A stretch of DNA of 9,442 nucleotides, from positions 1 to 9,442 of the forward strand of contig JAJYAE010000166.1 in NCBI GenBank assembly GCA_021779695.1, written 5' to 3'. Source of the DNA: Acidobacteriota bacterium (lineage in GTDB: Bacteria; Acidobacteriota; Terriglobia; Terriglobales; Acidobacteriaceae). Both the position numbers and the translations under genes were made by a program. Of this stretch, positions 1-6,510 are shown piece by piece (position 1 is the first letter of the stretch; each line of letters opens with the position of its first letter). The notes under the pieces are model-generated. The model was not told where the DNA came from. It did not search any database and saw only the letters and a list, made by a program, of their open reading frames with translations.

Positions 1-282
1 CTTCGATCTCGCCTGATCGTCGCAATCGGGGTATTTACCACAATCAGCCTCGGAGGCTGTTCCCTCGTTTCCCAGCCGGACGCCAGGAGCAGCCTCCCGA
101 GGCATCGCACCACGCCCTCCAAGTCACCGTTTTCCAGTTCCTCCTTCCCTTCAAGCATGATCGGGATCCTGCCCCGCGCGATTGGCCGCGCCCAGCGGCA
201 GCCTGATCGATATACCCCGCCAATTGTTTCCTTCAGGACGATTGTTTTACCCTATCCTTGCGACAGACTCGGGCGAGCGTAC
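1..282. other. Region upstream of oxyR with two uncertain open frames
   Basis: No gene can be called with confidence. On the plus strand, the frame of oxyR is open from base 1. Its first twenty or so codons read like a lipoprotein signal: basic residues, a hydrophobic stretch LIVAIGVFTTISL, then a lipobox-like LGGC at about bases 49-60. The frame then becomes Ser/Pro-rich and enters oxyR without a stop, so a separate intact lipoprotein gene is not possible here. On the minus strand, an ATG at 159 (bases 157-159) opens a 53-codon frame running off the left edge. It begins MLEGKEELENGDLEGVV and has only a weak AGGA about nine bases upstream. It would be divergent from oxyR, a common layout for LysR regulators. 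I recognise neither product. A weak promoter-like pair for oxyR is TTGTTT (224-229) and TACCCT (248-253). Confidence 0.3.
241..277. promoter_or_regulatory. Candidate OxyR/LysR operator upstream of oxyR
   Basis: Four tetrads lie at exact 11-base steps: ATTG (241-244), CTAT (252-255), ACAG (263-266) and CGAG (274-277). The known OxyR site is ATAG-N7-CTAT-N7-ATAG-N7-CTAT. The match is 12 of 16 defined bases, with correct spacing throughout and one perfect tetrad. The site ends five bases before the oxyR start codon, where autorepression by OxyR would be expected. The last tetrad is poor, so this is a candidate only. Confidence 0.35.
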
Positions 283-1185
283 ATGAATCTGCAGGACCTT
301 CGATATCTGGTGGCGGTTGCCGAGCATCGGCATTTTGGGCGGGCGGCCAAGGCCTGCAACGTGAGTCAGCCAACACTCAGCAGCCAGATTCGCAAATTGG
401 AGAGCGAGCTGCACGTCACGTTGCTTGAACGCAACAACAAGCGTGTCGACATCACGCCGGCGGGCCAGCGGATTCTTGTCCATGCCCAGCGCGCGCTCGC
501 AGAGGCACGGCAGATGGAGGAAGTGGCCCGCGCCACACGCGATCCGCTGGTCGGGCCGCTCAAGCTTGGTGTCATCCCCACGCTGGCGCCGTACCTGATG
601 CCTCTCATCCTGGCCCCGCTCAAACGCTCCTGTCCGGGAATGACGATTGAGCTTTGGGAAGACCAGACCCATGCCCTGATTGATGGACTGCGAAACCACC
701 GCCTCGACGCCGCCCTTCTGGCCACTGAGACGGAGGCGCCTGAACTCAGCGAGCTGTTTCTCTTCGAGGAGCCATTGCTGGCAGCCCTGCCCGCAAGTCA
801 CCGTCTTGCCAGAGCCCAGGCCATTGCCGAGGCGGAACTTGCCGACGAACTGATGGTTCTTGCGGATGGCCACTGCCTTGCCAATCACGCCCTTGAGGCC
901 TGCGGCCGCAAAGCCAAAATGCGGACTGAGCTGCAAGCCTCCATGCAGGCCGCCACGCTGGAGACCCTCGTCAACCTGGTCGCGGCCGGTTACGGCGCCA
1001 CGCTGATTCCGGCCCTGGCAGCCGATTCCCTTTCCCGCAGGCAGATCGTTCTTCGTCCGCTGCGGGGGCGATCCGCACGCGCCATCCGGCTGGCCAGCCG
1101 ACCTGGTTTCCCACGCCCGCAGGCCTTGCGGGTCCTCGAAAAAGTCATTCGCGCCTCCGTCGTCCCAGCTCTCGCAGCCGCATGA
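283..1185 (+). CDS. oxyR: OxyR-type LysR-family hydrogen peroxide-sensing regulator
   Basis: This 300-residue cytoplasmic LysR-family regulator is close to the E. coli OxyR length of 305. A winged helix-turn-helix covers about residues 1-60, with the recognition region FGRAAKACNVSQPTLSSQIR. A linker helix follows, then a periplasmic-binding-like sensor domain from about residue 90. The peroxide-sensing pair is present: DGHC at Cys198 (874-876) and Cys207 (901-903), nine residues apart as in E. coli Cys199/Cys208. His197 precedes the reactive cysteine, and Thr100 in the VIPT motif matches the peroxide-pocket threonine. In the family, peroxide forms a disulfide between the cysteines and switches the protein to activate catalase, peroxidase and related genes. 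I chose ATG 283 because homology begins at MNLQDLRYLVAV; an in-frame ATG at 157 would add 42 unlike residues. No ribosome site is clear. No catalase or peroxidase gene lies in the window. Confidence 0.93.
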   Translation: MNLQDLRYLVAVAEHRHFGRAAKACNVSQPTLSSQIRKLESELHVTLLERNNKRVDITPAGQRILVHAQRALAEARQMEEVARATRDPLVGPLKLGVIPTLAPYLMPLILAPLKRSCPGMTIELWEDQTHALIDGLRNHRLDAALLATETEAPELSELFLFEEPLLAALPASHRLARAQAIAEAELADELMVLADGHCLANHALEACGRKAKMRTELQASMQAATLETLVNLVAAGYGATLIPALAADSLSRRQIVLRPLRGRSARAIRLASRPGFPRPQALRVLEKVIRASVVPALAAA

Positions 1186-1202
1186 ACAACGCAATGCGTG
1201 CT

Positions 1203-1211
1203 TGTGGAAAA
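1203..1211 (-). promoter_or_regulatory. DnaA box (TTTTCCACA) upstream of smc
   Basis: Read on the minus strand, this nonamer is TTTTCCACA. It fits the relaxed DnaA-box consensus TTWTNCACA and differs from the strong box TTATCCACA at one base. It lies 18 bases after the oxyR stop and faces the perfect box at 1290-1298. The sequence match is direct; binding is inferred. Confidence 0.45.
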
Positions 1212-1244
1212 TTCCGGCAAAATTCCCAGAAAACCCGAATTTCT

Positions 1245-1259
1245 GCCGAATATTCCGGC
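1245..1259. repeat. Short inverted repeat between the two DnaA boxes
   Basis: GCCGAATATTCCGGC is a near-perfect palindrome with one extra C. Its right half, ATTCCGGC (1252-1259), is repeated directly at 1211-1218, next to the left DnaA box and 41 bases away, about four helical turns. The surrounding 1205-1280 stretch is richer in A and T than the flanking genes. No T-run follows, so it is not a standard terminator for oxyR. It could be a protein-binding site or a local melting element. Confidence 0.35.
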
Positions 1260-1289
1260 GAATCCAGGAATCTCGAATTCTGGCCCTCC

Positions 1290-1298
1290 TTATCCACA
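1290..1298 (+). promoter_or_regulatory. Perfect DnaA box (TTATCCACA) upstream of smc
   Basis: This is an exact match to the high-affinity DnaA nonamer TTATCCACA. It ends 19 bases before the -35 element of the candidate smc promoter, a position from which a bound protein could touch RNA polymerase. With the opposed box at 1203-1211 it forms a facing pair 87 bases apart. No dnaA or dnaN gene lies nearby, so a replication origin is not indicated. Confidence 0.55.
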
Positions 1299-1317
1299 AA
1301 AACCACATTCCCGGCGG

Positions 1318-1346
1318 TTGACCCTACCTCCTCCGCTCCTTAGAGT
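1318..1346 (+). promoter_or_regulatory. Candidate sigma70-type promoter of smc
   Basis: TTGACC (1318-1323, five of six to the -35 consensus) and TAGAGT (1341-1346, four of six to the -10) are separated by exactly 17 bases. Transcription would begin near 1353, giving a leader of about 78 bases before smc. Such a start also makes the earlier in-frame ATG at 1356 an unlikely initiation codon. Confidence 0.5.
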
Positions 1347-1430
1347 CTGTATCAAATGGCGGGCTCGGGCTTTCCCGGCCGGAGCTTGCGCGTGTCCAAT
1401 TGCACGTGTGCCACCACCACCGGAGTGACG

Positions 1431-4400
1431 ATGCTGAAACTGAAAAAAATCCACATCCTCGGCTTTAAGAGCTTCTGTGACCGCACTGAACTGACGGTTC
1501 CCGGCACAGGCATTGCCGTTATTGTCGGGCCGAACGGTTGCGGAAAGTCAAACATTCTGGATGGGATGAGTTGGGTTCTCGGCGAGCAGAGCGCCAAAAG
1601 CCTTCGCGGCAGCAACATGCAGGATGTCATTTTTTCCGGTACGCGTGAGCGAAAAGCCCTCGGCATGGCCGAAGTGACCATTACCCTTGTGGATCCCGAG
1701 GCCTACGAAGGTCCCGTACCCGTTGAGCCGGAAGTTGTTGTGGACCACGAAGGTCCGGAGGACTGGGACGAGGAGGAGTTGCGTCGCCAAAAGGCCGCCG
1801 AAGCGGAGGAGATCGCTTCCACTGAGCAGCCCGGCCAGGTCATCGAAGACGAAGACGACAGCGAAGAAGCCCAGGTCAGCGCGGGAGGCCCGCAAGCCGT
1901 CGTGCTGAAGATCCGCCGCAGAAAATTCCGCCGCACGCCCCAGAAGGGCGAAGTCGTCGTCACACGGCGGCTCTTCCGCACCGGGGAGAGCGAATATCTT
2001 CTCAACGGCAAGCTCTGCCGCCTTCGCGACATCCAGGACATTTTCATGGGCACTGGCCTGGGCCCGGACAGCTACGCCATCATCGCGCAGGAACAGATTG
2101 GCCAGCTTCTAAGCGCAAAGCCCCACGATCGCCGCTCCATCATCGAAGAGGCTGCCGGCATTACCCGCTTCAAGACCAAAAAGCGCCTCGCTGAACTGCG
2201 CCTTGAGAGTGCCAAGCAGAACCTTGCCCGCGTCGACGATATTTTTGAGGAAGTCACCCGCCAGATGAACAGCCTCAAGCGACAGGCAGCCAAAGCCGAG
2301 CGGTTCGCGACCGTGCGGGATGAACTGCGCGGCAGGCTGCGCGTTGTGCTGGCCAGCCGCATGGCGCAAATGGACGAGGGACAGGCCAGGCTGGAGCAGG
2401 AAATCAGCGCGCTTTCCGACAAGATCCACGTCTCCGCGGAGGAGATTGAGGCATGGGAGGCGAATCAGCATGCGCTCACCGAGCGCGGCTACCAACTCGA
2501 CCATCAGGCCCAGGAATCCCAGAGCCGCGCAGGAACCGCCGCGGTTGAGCTGGAACGGGCAGCGGCACGCGAACGCAGCAACGCGGAGCGGATCAGCGAA
2601 CTCGCCGCCCGTGCCGCCTCTGCCGCGGCAGAACTGGAGCAGACTCGGAGCCAGCTCACAGGCATCGCGGAAGAGCGTGCCCAGCAAAAGGCGTTTCTGG
2701 AGACGGCTGCGGGCGAAGCGCGCGCATTTCATCAGCGCGTGGAGGCGCAACAAGCGGAGGCGCGAAAAGCTTCGGAAGAGGTCTTTTCCGCTGAGCGAAC
2801 AATGGAGACCAGCCGTCGCCATGCGATGCACCTGCTTACACTCGCCGGAAACGCCCGCAACAGCACCGCCCAGGCTGAGGAGAGCCTCGCCGCTCTGGAG
2901 CGCGAGGCCGAGCGGCTGACCGCAGAGATCAAGCAGGCTACGATCGAACTTGAAAATCACGGCGTGGAGCGGGGCCAGGTGCATTTGCGCTTCGAAACGG
3001 CGGCCGAAACACTCAAGCGGCTTGAAGCCGAAATTACGACTCTTCGGGAAAGCCTTCAGACGCGCCGCAGTGAAGAAGCAGCCCTGCGCACGCACGCCAA
3101 CAAGTTGCGAAGCGAGCATGCCAGTGCTGAAGGTCGCAAGCGCTCACTTGATGCATTGATTCGCGATCACAGCTACTCGACCGACACGGTGCGGCATTTG
3201 CTCAAGCCCGGCGCATTGGGTCAAGGCGTGGCGCCTGTTGGAACCCTTGCGGACTTCCTCGAAGTGAGCGGCGCGCATGAGCGCGTCGTGGATGAATTCC
3301 TGCGCGAAGAGTTGAACTACGTCGTCGTCAAAAACTGGGATGCCGCTGAAGAAGGCGTTCGGCTTCTTAAGTCGGGTGTGGATGGACGGGCAACCTTTCT
3401 GATTCACGACGCCGCGCAGGGCAGCCTCTTTGACGAGACCGATGACACGATTCGCGCTGCGGGCGTGACGCCGTTGAAGGAAACAATCCGCGTCCTCAAC
3501 GGATTCGGGCGGTCGCTGGAAACCATTCTGCCCAAGCTACGCAACGGTTATCTGGTGGAGAGCGCGGCCATTGCGCAATCACTGACCGGCGCGCATCCAC
3601 AGGCCTTCTTCCTGACGCCAGAGGGCGAGTGCTTCCACAATGCAACGGTGACCGGAGGCAAGGCGGCAACGCAGGGCCCCCTGGCACTCAAGCGGGAATT
3701 GCGCGAGATCGATACGCGACTGGCTCATCTGGAAAAGGACCTGGGAGAAGCCGACTTGCAGTCTGCCACTCTCCAGCGCTCCATCGAGGAATTGAATGGC
3801 ACCCTCGAAACCCGGAGCGAGGAGCGGCGCCTGGCTGAGCGCGAAGCCGCCAACCAGAGTGCCGTCCTCAAGCAGATGGAGAGCGAAGCTCAACGGATCG
3901 AACGGCGCTTGCAGGAGTGGAACCTGCAGGCAGCCCGCAATAAAGATGCCCGTGAAGCCAAGCACACGGTCATCGAGCAGAAGCGGGAGGAAGCAACGCG
4001 CCTTGAAAGCGAGCATGCCACCGCCGAAAAGGCCCTGGAAGAGCTACAGGGTAAGCTCGTCGAACTGAGGCAGGCGCGAGAAGCGCTGCAGCAGGCAGCG
4101 GCGCAAGTGACGGCGGAACTGGCCGGATTGGAAGAACGGCGCCGCGGTGCCGAAGTGGCCTTTCAGCGAATTGATCGCCTGCACGCGGACCTGGAGCGCC
4201 GCGTACTCTCTTTGGAACAACAGCAGGCTGCCGCTGAAGCCGAACGCGAGCAACGCAGCCGCGAAAGCGCCGAGCTGGCCGTGAAGCAGCAGGAACTGAC
4301 CATCCTCCGCGCGGAGGCTCAGGCGCAGGCAGCAACTCTGGCAGCCGAGGCGCAAGCCGTACGGCAACAGCTTGCGGCGCTGGAGACGCAACTCAAGACG

Positions 4401-5243
4401 GGACGAATGGCGCTCGATCAGTTGCGCGAAGAGCGCGCCGCACGCCAAAGCGCAGTCGCCAAACTGCGCTCAGACCTCGAGCACCTGGAAGGCAGCTGCC
4501 TGACCGAGCTGAATGTTGAAGCCGCAGCCCTGCGCGCCGATGCGGAAATTGCGCATCTGGTGGATGAAGCTCTGGCTGCCGAAGAAGAAGCCTGCGTCGC
4601 CCTGCGCCAGCGCATGGAGCAAATGGGGCCGGTGAACATGATGGCTCTGGATGAGTACAAGGAGACCGCCGAGCGGCACACCTTCCTCGAAACTCAGCGC
4701 AAAGACCTGATCGACTCAATCGAGAATACCCAGGAGACCATCAAAGAGATCGAGCAGATCTCACGCACCAAATTTGAAGAAGCGTTCGCCAGAATCAACG
4801 AGAATTTCGGCCAGGTCTTCTCGAATCTCTTCCAGGGCGGACAAGCTTTTCTCCGCCTCACCGACGAGGAAAACCAGGCGGAGAGCGGGCTGGAGATTGT
4901 CGCTTCACCGCCCGGAAAGAAGTTACAGAATGTTCTGCTTCTCTCTGGTGGCGAAAAGGCCCTGACCGCTCTGTCACTTCTGGTTGGCATCTTCCAGTAC
5001 AAGCCCAGCCCATTCTGCGTGCTGGACGAAGTGGATGCCCCGTTGGATGAAACCAACGTCGGACGGCTGGCGGATCTGCTGCGCTCCCTGAGCCGAGAGA
5101 CCCAATTCCTGGTGGTGACGCACTCCAAGCGGATGATGCATGCAGGCGACATGATTTATGGCGTGACGATGCAGGAGCCCGGCGTGTCAAAGGTCGTGAG
5201 TGTCAAGCTGAGCCATCATGAGGCGCAACGGGCAACTGCTTGA
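1431..5243 (+). CDS. smc: Chromosome segregation protein SMC
   Basis: This 1270-residue SMC ATPase would form the core of the condensin-like SMC-ScpAB complex that loops and segregates the chromosome. The N-terminal half-ATPase has Walker A GPNGCGKS (33-40). Coiled-coil arms span roughly 250-590 and 745-1085. The hinge is about 592-741, with GRATFL inside and a TGG near its end. The C-terminal half-ATPase has the signature LSGGEK (1171-1176), Walker B VLDEVD with Asp1199 and Glu1200, and an H-loop VVTHSK. It is longer than the usual 1150-1190 residues, mainly from a charged insert at about residues 91-172. The Q-loop reads IIAQEQ rather than the common IIGQGR or IIEQG. ATG 1431 is chosen because family homology starts at LKLKKIHILGFKSF and GGAG (1422-1425) lies five bases upstream. 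scpA and scpB are not in the window. The end overlaps the convergent CPBP gene. Confidence 0.97.
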   Translation: MLKLKKIHILGFKSFCDRTELTVPGTGIAVIVGPNGCGKSNILDGMSWVLGEQSAKSLRGSNMQDVIFSGTRERKALGMAEVTITLVDPEAYEGPVPVEPEVVVDHEGPEDWDEEELRRQKAAEAEEIASTEQPGQVIEDEDDSEEAQVSAGGPQAVVLKIRRRKFRRTPQKGEVVVTRRLFRTGESEYLLNGKLCRLRDIQDIFMGTGLGPDSYAIIAQEQIGQLLSAKPHDRRSIIEEAAGITRFKTKKRLAELRLESAKQNLARVDDIFEEVTRQMNSLKRQAAKAERFATVRDELRGRLRVVLASRMAQMDEGQARLEQEISALSDKIHVSAEEIEAWEANQHALTERGYQLDHQAQESQSRAGTAAVELERAAARERSNAERISELAARAASAAAELEQTRSQLTGIAEERAQQKAFLETAAGEARAFHQRVEAQQAEARKASEEVFSAERTMETSRRHAMHLLTLAGNARNSTAQAEESLAALEREAERLTAEIKQATIELENHGVERGQVHLRFETAAETLKRLEAEITTLRESLQTRRSEEAALRTHANKLRSEHASAEGRKRSLDALIRDHSYSTDTVRHLLKPGALGQGVAPVGTLADFLEVSGAHERVVDEFLREELNYVVVKNWDAAEEGVRLLKSGVDGRATFLIHDAAQGSLFDETDDTIRAAGVTPLKETIRVLNGFGRSLETILPKLRNGYLVESAAIAQSLTGAHPQAFFLTPEGECFHNATVTGGKAATQGPLALKRELREIDTRLAHLEKDLGEADLQSATLQRSIEELNGTLETRSEERRLAEREAANQSAVLKQMESEAQRIERRLQEWNLQAARNKDAREAKHTVIEQKREEATRLESEHATAEKALEELQGKLVELRQAREALQQAAAQVTAELAGLEERRRGAEVAFQRIDRLHADLERRVLSLEQQQAAAEAEREQRSRESAELAVKQQELTILRAEAQAQAATLAAEAQAVRQQLAALETQLKTGRMALDQLREERAARQSAVAKLRSDLEHLEGSCLTELNVEAAALRADAEIAHLVDEALAAEEEACVALRQRMEQMGPVNMMALDEYKETAERHTFLETQRKDLIDSIENTQETIKEIEQISRTKFEEAFARINENFGQVFSNLFQGGQAFLRLTDEENQAESGLEIVASPPGKKLQNVLLLSGGEKALTALSLLVGIFQYKPSPFCVLDEVDAPLDETNVGRLADLLRSLSRETQFLVVTHSKRMMHAGDMIYGVTMQEPGVSKVVSVKLSHHEAQRATA

Positions 5244-6084
5244 GAGCAGCCCGTTCTGGCGGCGGGATGGGAGGGCAGCGAAGCGCCGGTCCGTCCCGTA
5301 GAACGACAGCCAGGACGACACCCCACAGCACCAGTCCGTAGGCGGCATACCACCCTGCCTCCTGCGCTGGAGAGGCATGTGCCGGGCTGAAAACCACCAG
5401 AGATCCAGTGGAACTGACGTGAATCAGCTGTGCCAGCAGCACACTCCGCGAGTTTACATAGGCCCAGCCGATGAGAACCCGCATAGCCGTCATGGCCATG
5501 GCAAAAGCGAGGAAGAAGGTTGGCCACCACGCGCCATGCGGCACGGCAGCGCCAAGGAAGTTGATGGCGGGCAGGTGCCAACACGACCAGACCATTCCAA
5601 TCCACAGGCTCGCGCCGAGGGCGGACCTCCTTGACGAGAGTTGTTGAAACGCCAATCCAGTCCATCCCACCTCCTCCATCAGCCCGGCCGGGATTCCAAA
5701 GAGTATCCCGATCGCAAAAAAATTCGGGCTGAAGACCTGTGAGATCTCCCGACTCAGCGCAAATAGCACTGCCAAAACAAGACCAGGTGGAATGCAAAGG
5801 ACAAGCCACCAGCGCCCGGGGATTTTCCGTGGATTGAGGCGCGCGGCCAGGAGGCGTAGCCCAGCCCGCCCCTCCAGGGTGCCCGAGAGGATCAGTCCGG
5901 CACAGAATGGACCCAAAAGCATGGCAGGGAAGATCAAGATGCCCTGTAAGGTGGAAGCGCGTTCATGCCGCGCTAGCGCGGGAGCCATTACCCCCAGAGC
6001 ACCAGCCCACGAAATCCCAAAGGTCATCGCGCAGTAACAGGCAAAGGGATGACGCCGAGCAGCGGCTCTGGAGAACAAGGGCAT
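5203..6084 (-). CDS. CPBP (CAAX/Abi) family intramembrane protein, atypical active site
   Basis: This 293-residue integral membrane protein has about seven or eight hydrophobic segments, starting near residues 12-35 and ending near 246-263. The CPBP family contains membrane-embedded proteases related to Rce1, used in prenyl-protein processing or in bacteriocin immunity. Motif 1 is EEVGWTG: Glu137 and Glu138 are kept, but the usual Arg of EExxxR is Thr142. Motif 2 is WSCWH with His170, matching FxxxH. The third region is HVSST with His222, where the usual Asn is Thr. The metal-binding Glu and His residues therefore remain, but two supporting residues differ. Activity is uncertain. The start at 6084 keeps RRHPFACYCAMTFGISW, which aligns with typical family N-termini. 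No ribosome site is visible, and a weak pair TTGCCG/TATTCC (6124-6096) would give almost no leader. Substrate is unknown. Confidence 0.85.
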   Translation of the reverse strand: MPLFSRAAARRHPFACYCAMTFGISWAGALGVMAPALARHERASTLQGILIFPAMLLGPFCAGLILSGTLEGRAGLRLLAARLNPRKIPGRWWLVLCIPPGLVLAVLFALSREISQVFSPNFFAIGILFGIPAGLMEEVGWTGLAFQQLSSRRSALGASLWIGMVWSCWHLPAINFLGAAVPHGAWWPTFFLAFAMAMTAMRVLIGWAYVNSRSVLLAQLIHVSSTGSLVVFSPAHASPAQEAGWYAAYGLVLWGVVLAVVLRDGPALRCPPIPPPERAALKQLPVAPHDGSA

Positions 6085-6114
6085 GCCAGAGGAACGGAAT
6101 ACCGGAGGAGTTCG

Positions 6115-6141
6115 TTCCCGGCAAGGGTCTGAACCCGGGAA
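6115..6141. repeat. Inverted repeat, 7-base arms
   Basis: TTCCCGG (6115-6121) and CCGGGAA (6135-6141) are perfect complements around a 13-base loop. It lies 31 bases upstream of the CPBP start, in what would be that gene's leader if transcription began further right. No T-run follows on either strand. It is the first of three inverted repeats in this gap. Confidence 0.4.
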
Positions 6142-6162
6142 ATTCCTGGCTCACTGGCAAAC

Positions 6163-6199
6163 AGAAAAACACCTCCGAAGGAGGTCTTCGCTTCGGAGG
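6163..6199 (-). terminator. Terminator-like hairpin reading toward the CPBP gene
   Basis: Arms CCTCCGAAG (6172-6180) and CTTCGGAGG (6191-6199) form a perfect 9-base stem with a 10-base loop. Read on the minus strand, the stem is followed by TGTTTTTCT (6171-6163), the U-tract of an intrinsic terminator. A compact alternative, CCTCC-GAA-GGAGG (6172-6184), shares the left arm and excludes the longer stem. It ends about 80 bases before the CPBP start codon. It may stop minus-strand transcripts from the purC side or attenuate a CPBP leader. Confidence 0.55.
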
Positions 6200-6231
6200 C
6201 GCCTGTGGTGGAGACCAGGATAAAAGCGGGG

Positions 6232-6272
6232 CCAGTAGCCGACGCTGGAGGTCGGTAGCGTGCGGCTACTGG
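6232..6272. repeat. Long REP-like hairpin
   Basis: Outer arms CCAGTAGCCG (6232-6241) and CGGCTACTGG (6263-6272) are perfect complements. They continue inward as ACGCT (6242-6246) and AGCGT (6257-6261) with one bulged G at 6262. The result is a 15-base-pair stem with a 10-base loop. An alternative inner pairing joins CCGAC (6239-6243) and GTCGG (6251-6255), preceded by GTAG (6235-6238). A GTAG head before a palindrome is the layout described for bacterial REP elements. No T-run flanks it. Whether it is a repeat family can only be judged from other copies in the genome. Confidence 0.5.
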
Positions 6273-6420
6273 TGATCCCTTATGAAACGAAGCTAGCCGC
6301 GGCTTCCCCTTTCCACTGCTGCTTCGTGTCGCCCGGCTCAAAGAGAACCTCTTACGTGTCCTCCGAACCATGTTGACAACCTGAGTGTCGCGCATCACGC
6401 CGGGCGGTTCCGTGATGGCC
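6273..6420. other. Non-coding stretch, no gene supported
   Basis: I see no gene here. The only structures are a perfect 10-base palindrome AGCCGCGGCT (6295-6304) and an isolated perfect -35-like TTGACA (6373-6378) with no acceptable -10 at 16-18 bases. A minus-strand frame crosses the whole gap (6611 to 6024) but reads through the three hairpins and into the CPBP gene, with Ser/Pro/Arg-rich content and no domain, so I do not call it. Confidence 0.4.
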
Positions 6421-6449
6421 GTCACACTTGTTGGCCCATCCGGTAGAAT
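6421..6449 (+). promoter_or_regulatory. Second candidate promoter upstream of purC
   Basis: GTCACA (6421-6426, four of six) and TAGAAT (6444-6449, five of six) are 17 bases apart. Transcription would start near 6456, about 185 bases before purC. The -10 is better than that of the downstream candidate, the -35 worse. Confidence 0.3.
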
Positions 6450-6481
6450 TTTCTGAGACGTCTTTTCAGCCTTCTCCCGGT

Positions 6482-6510
6482 TTGACAAATGAGGGGGAGG
6501 GCCGGACAAT
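6482..6510 (+). promoter_or_regulatory. Candidate main promoter of the purC operon
   Basis: A perfect -35 TTGACA (6482-6487) and GACAAT (6505-6510, four of six) are 17 bases apart. Transcription would begin near 6517 and leave a leader of about 120 bases. In that leader GGCAG (6537-6541) and CTGCC (6561-6565) could pair. I do not recognise a purine or other riboswitch in it. Confidence 0.45.

Noticed and set aside
1203..1298. Replication origin
   Set aside because: Only two DnaA boxes are present, with no dnaA, dnaN or cluster of further boxes. A regulatory or titration site is the more modest reading.
247..1308. 353-residue minus-strand frame over oxyR
   Set aside because: It lies antisense to a gene with clear family motifs. 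Its Arg/Gly/Cys-rich translation has no recognisable domain, and such frames arise readily in GC-rich coding DNA.
1356..1430. Longer SMC start at ATG 1356
   Set aside because: The extra 25 residues do not resemble SMC N-termini, and the predicted transcript start near 1353 leaves no room for a ribosome site. GGAG serves the ATG at 1431.
2109..3119. 336-residue minus-strand frame inside smc
   Set aside because: It is antisense to the SMC coiled coil, with Leu/Arg/Cys-rich content mirroring the codon pattern of the real gene. It has no ribosome site or domain.
6373..6378. Perfect TTGACA as a third purC promoter
   Set aside because: No acceptable -10 element lies 16-18 bases downstream.
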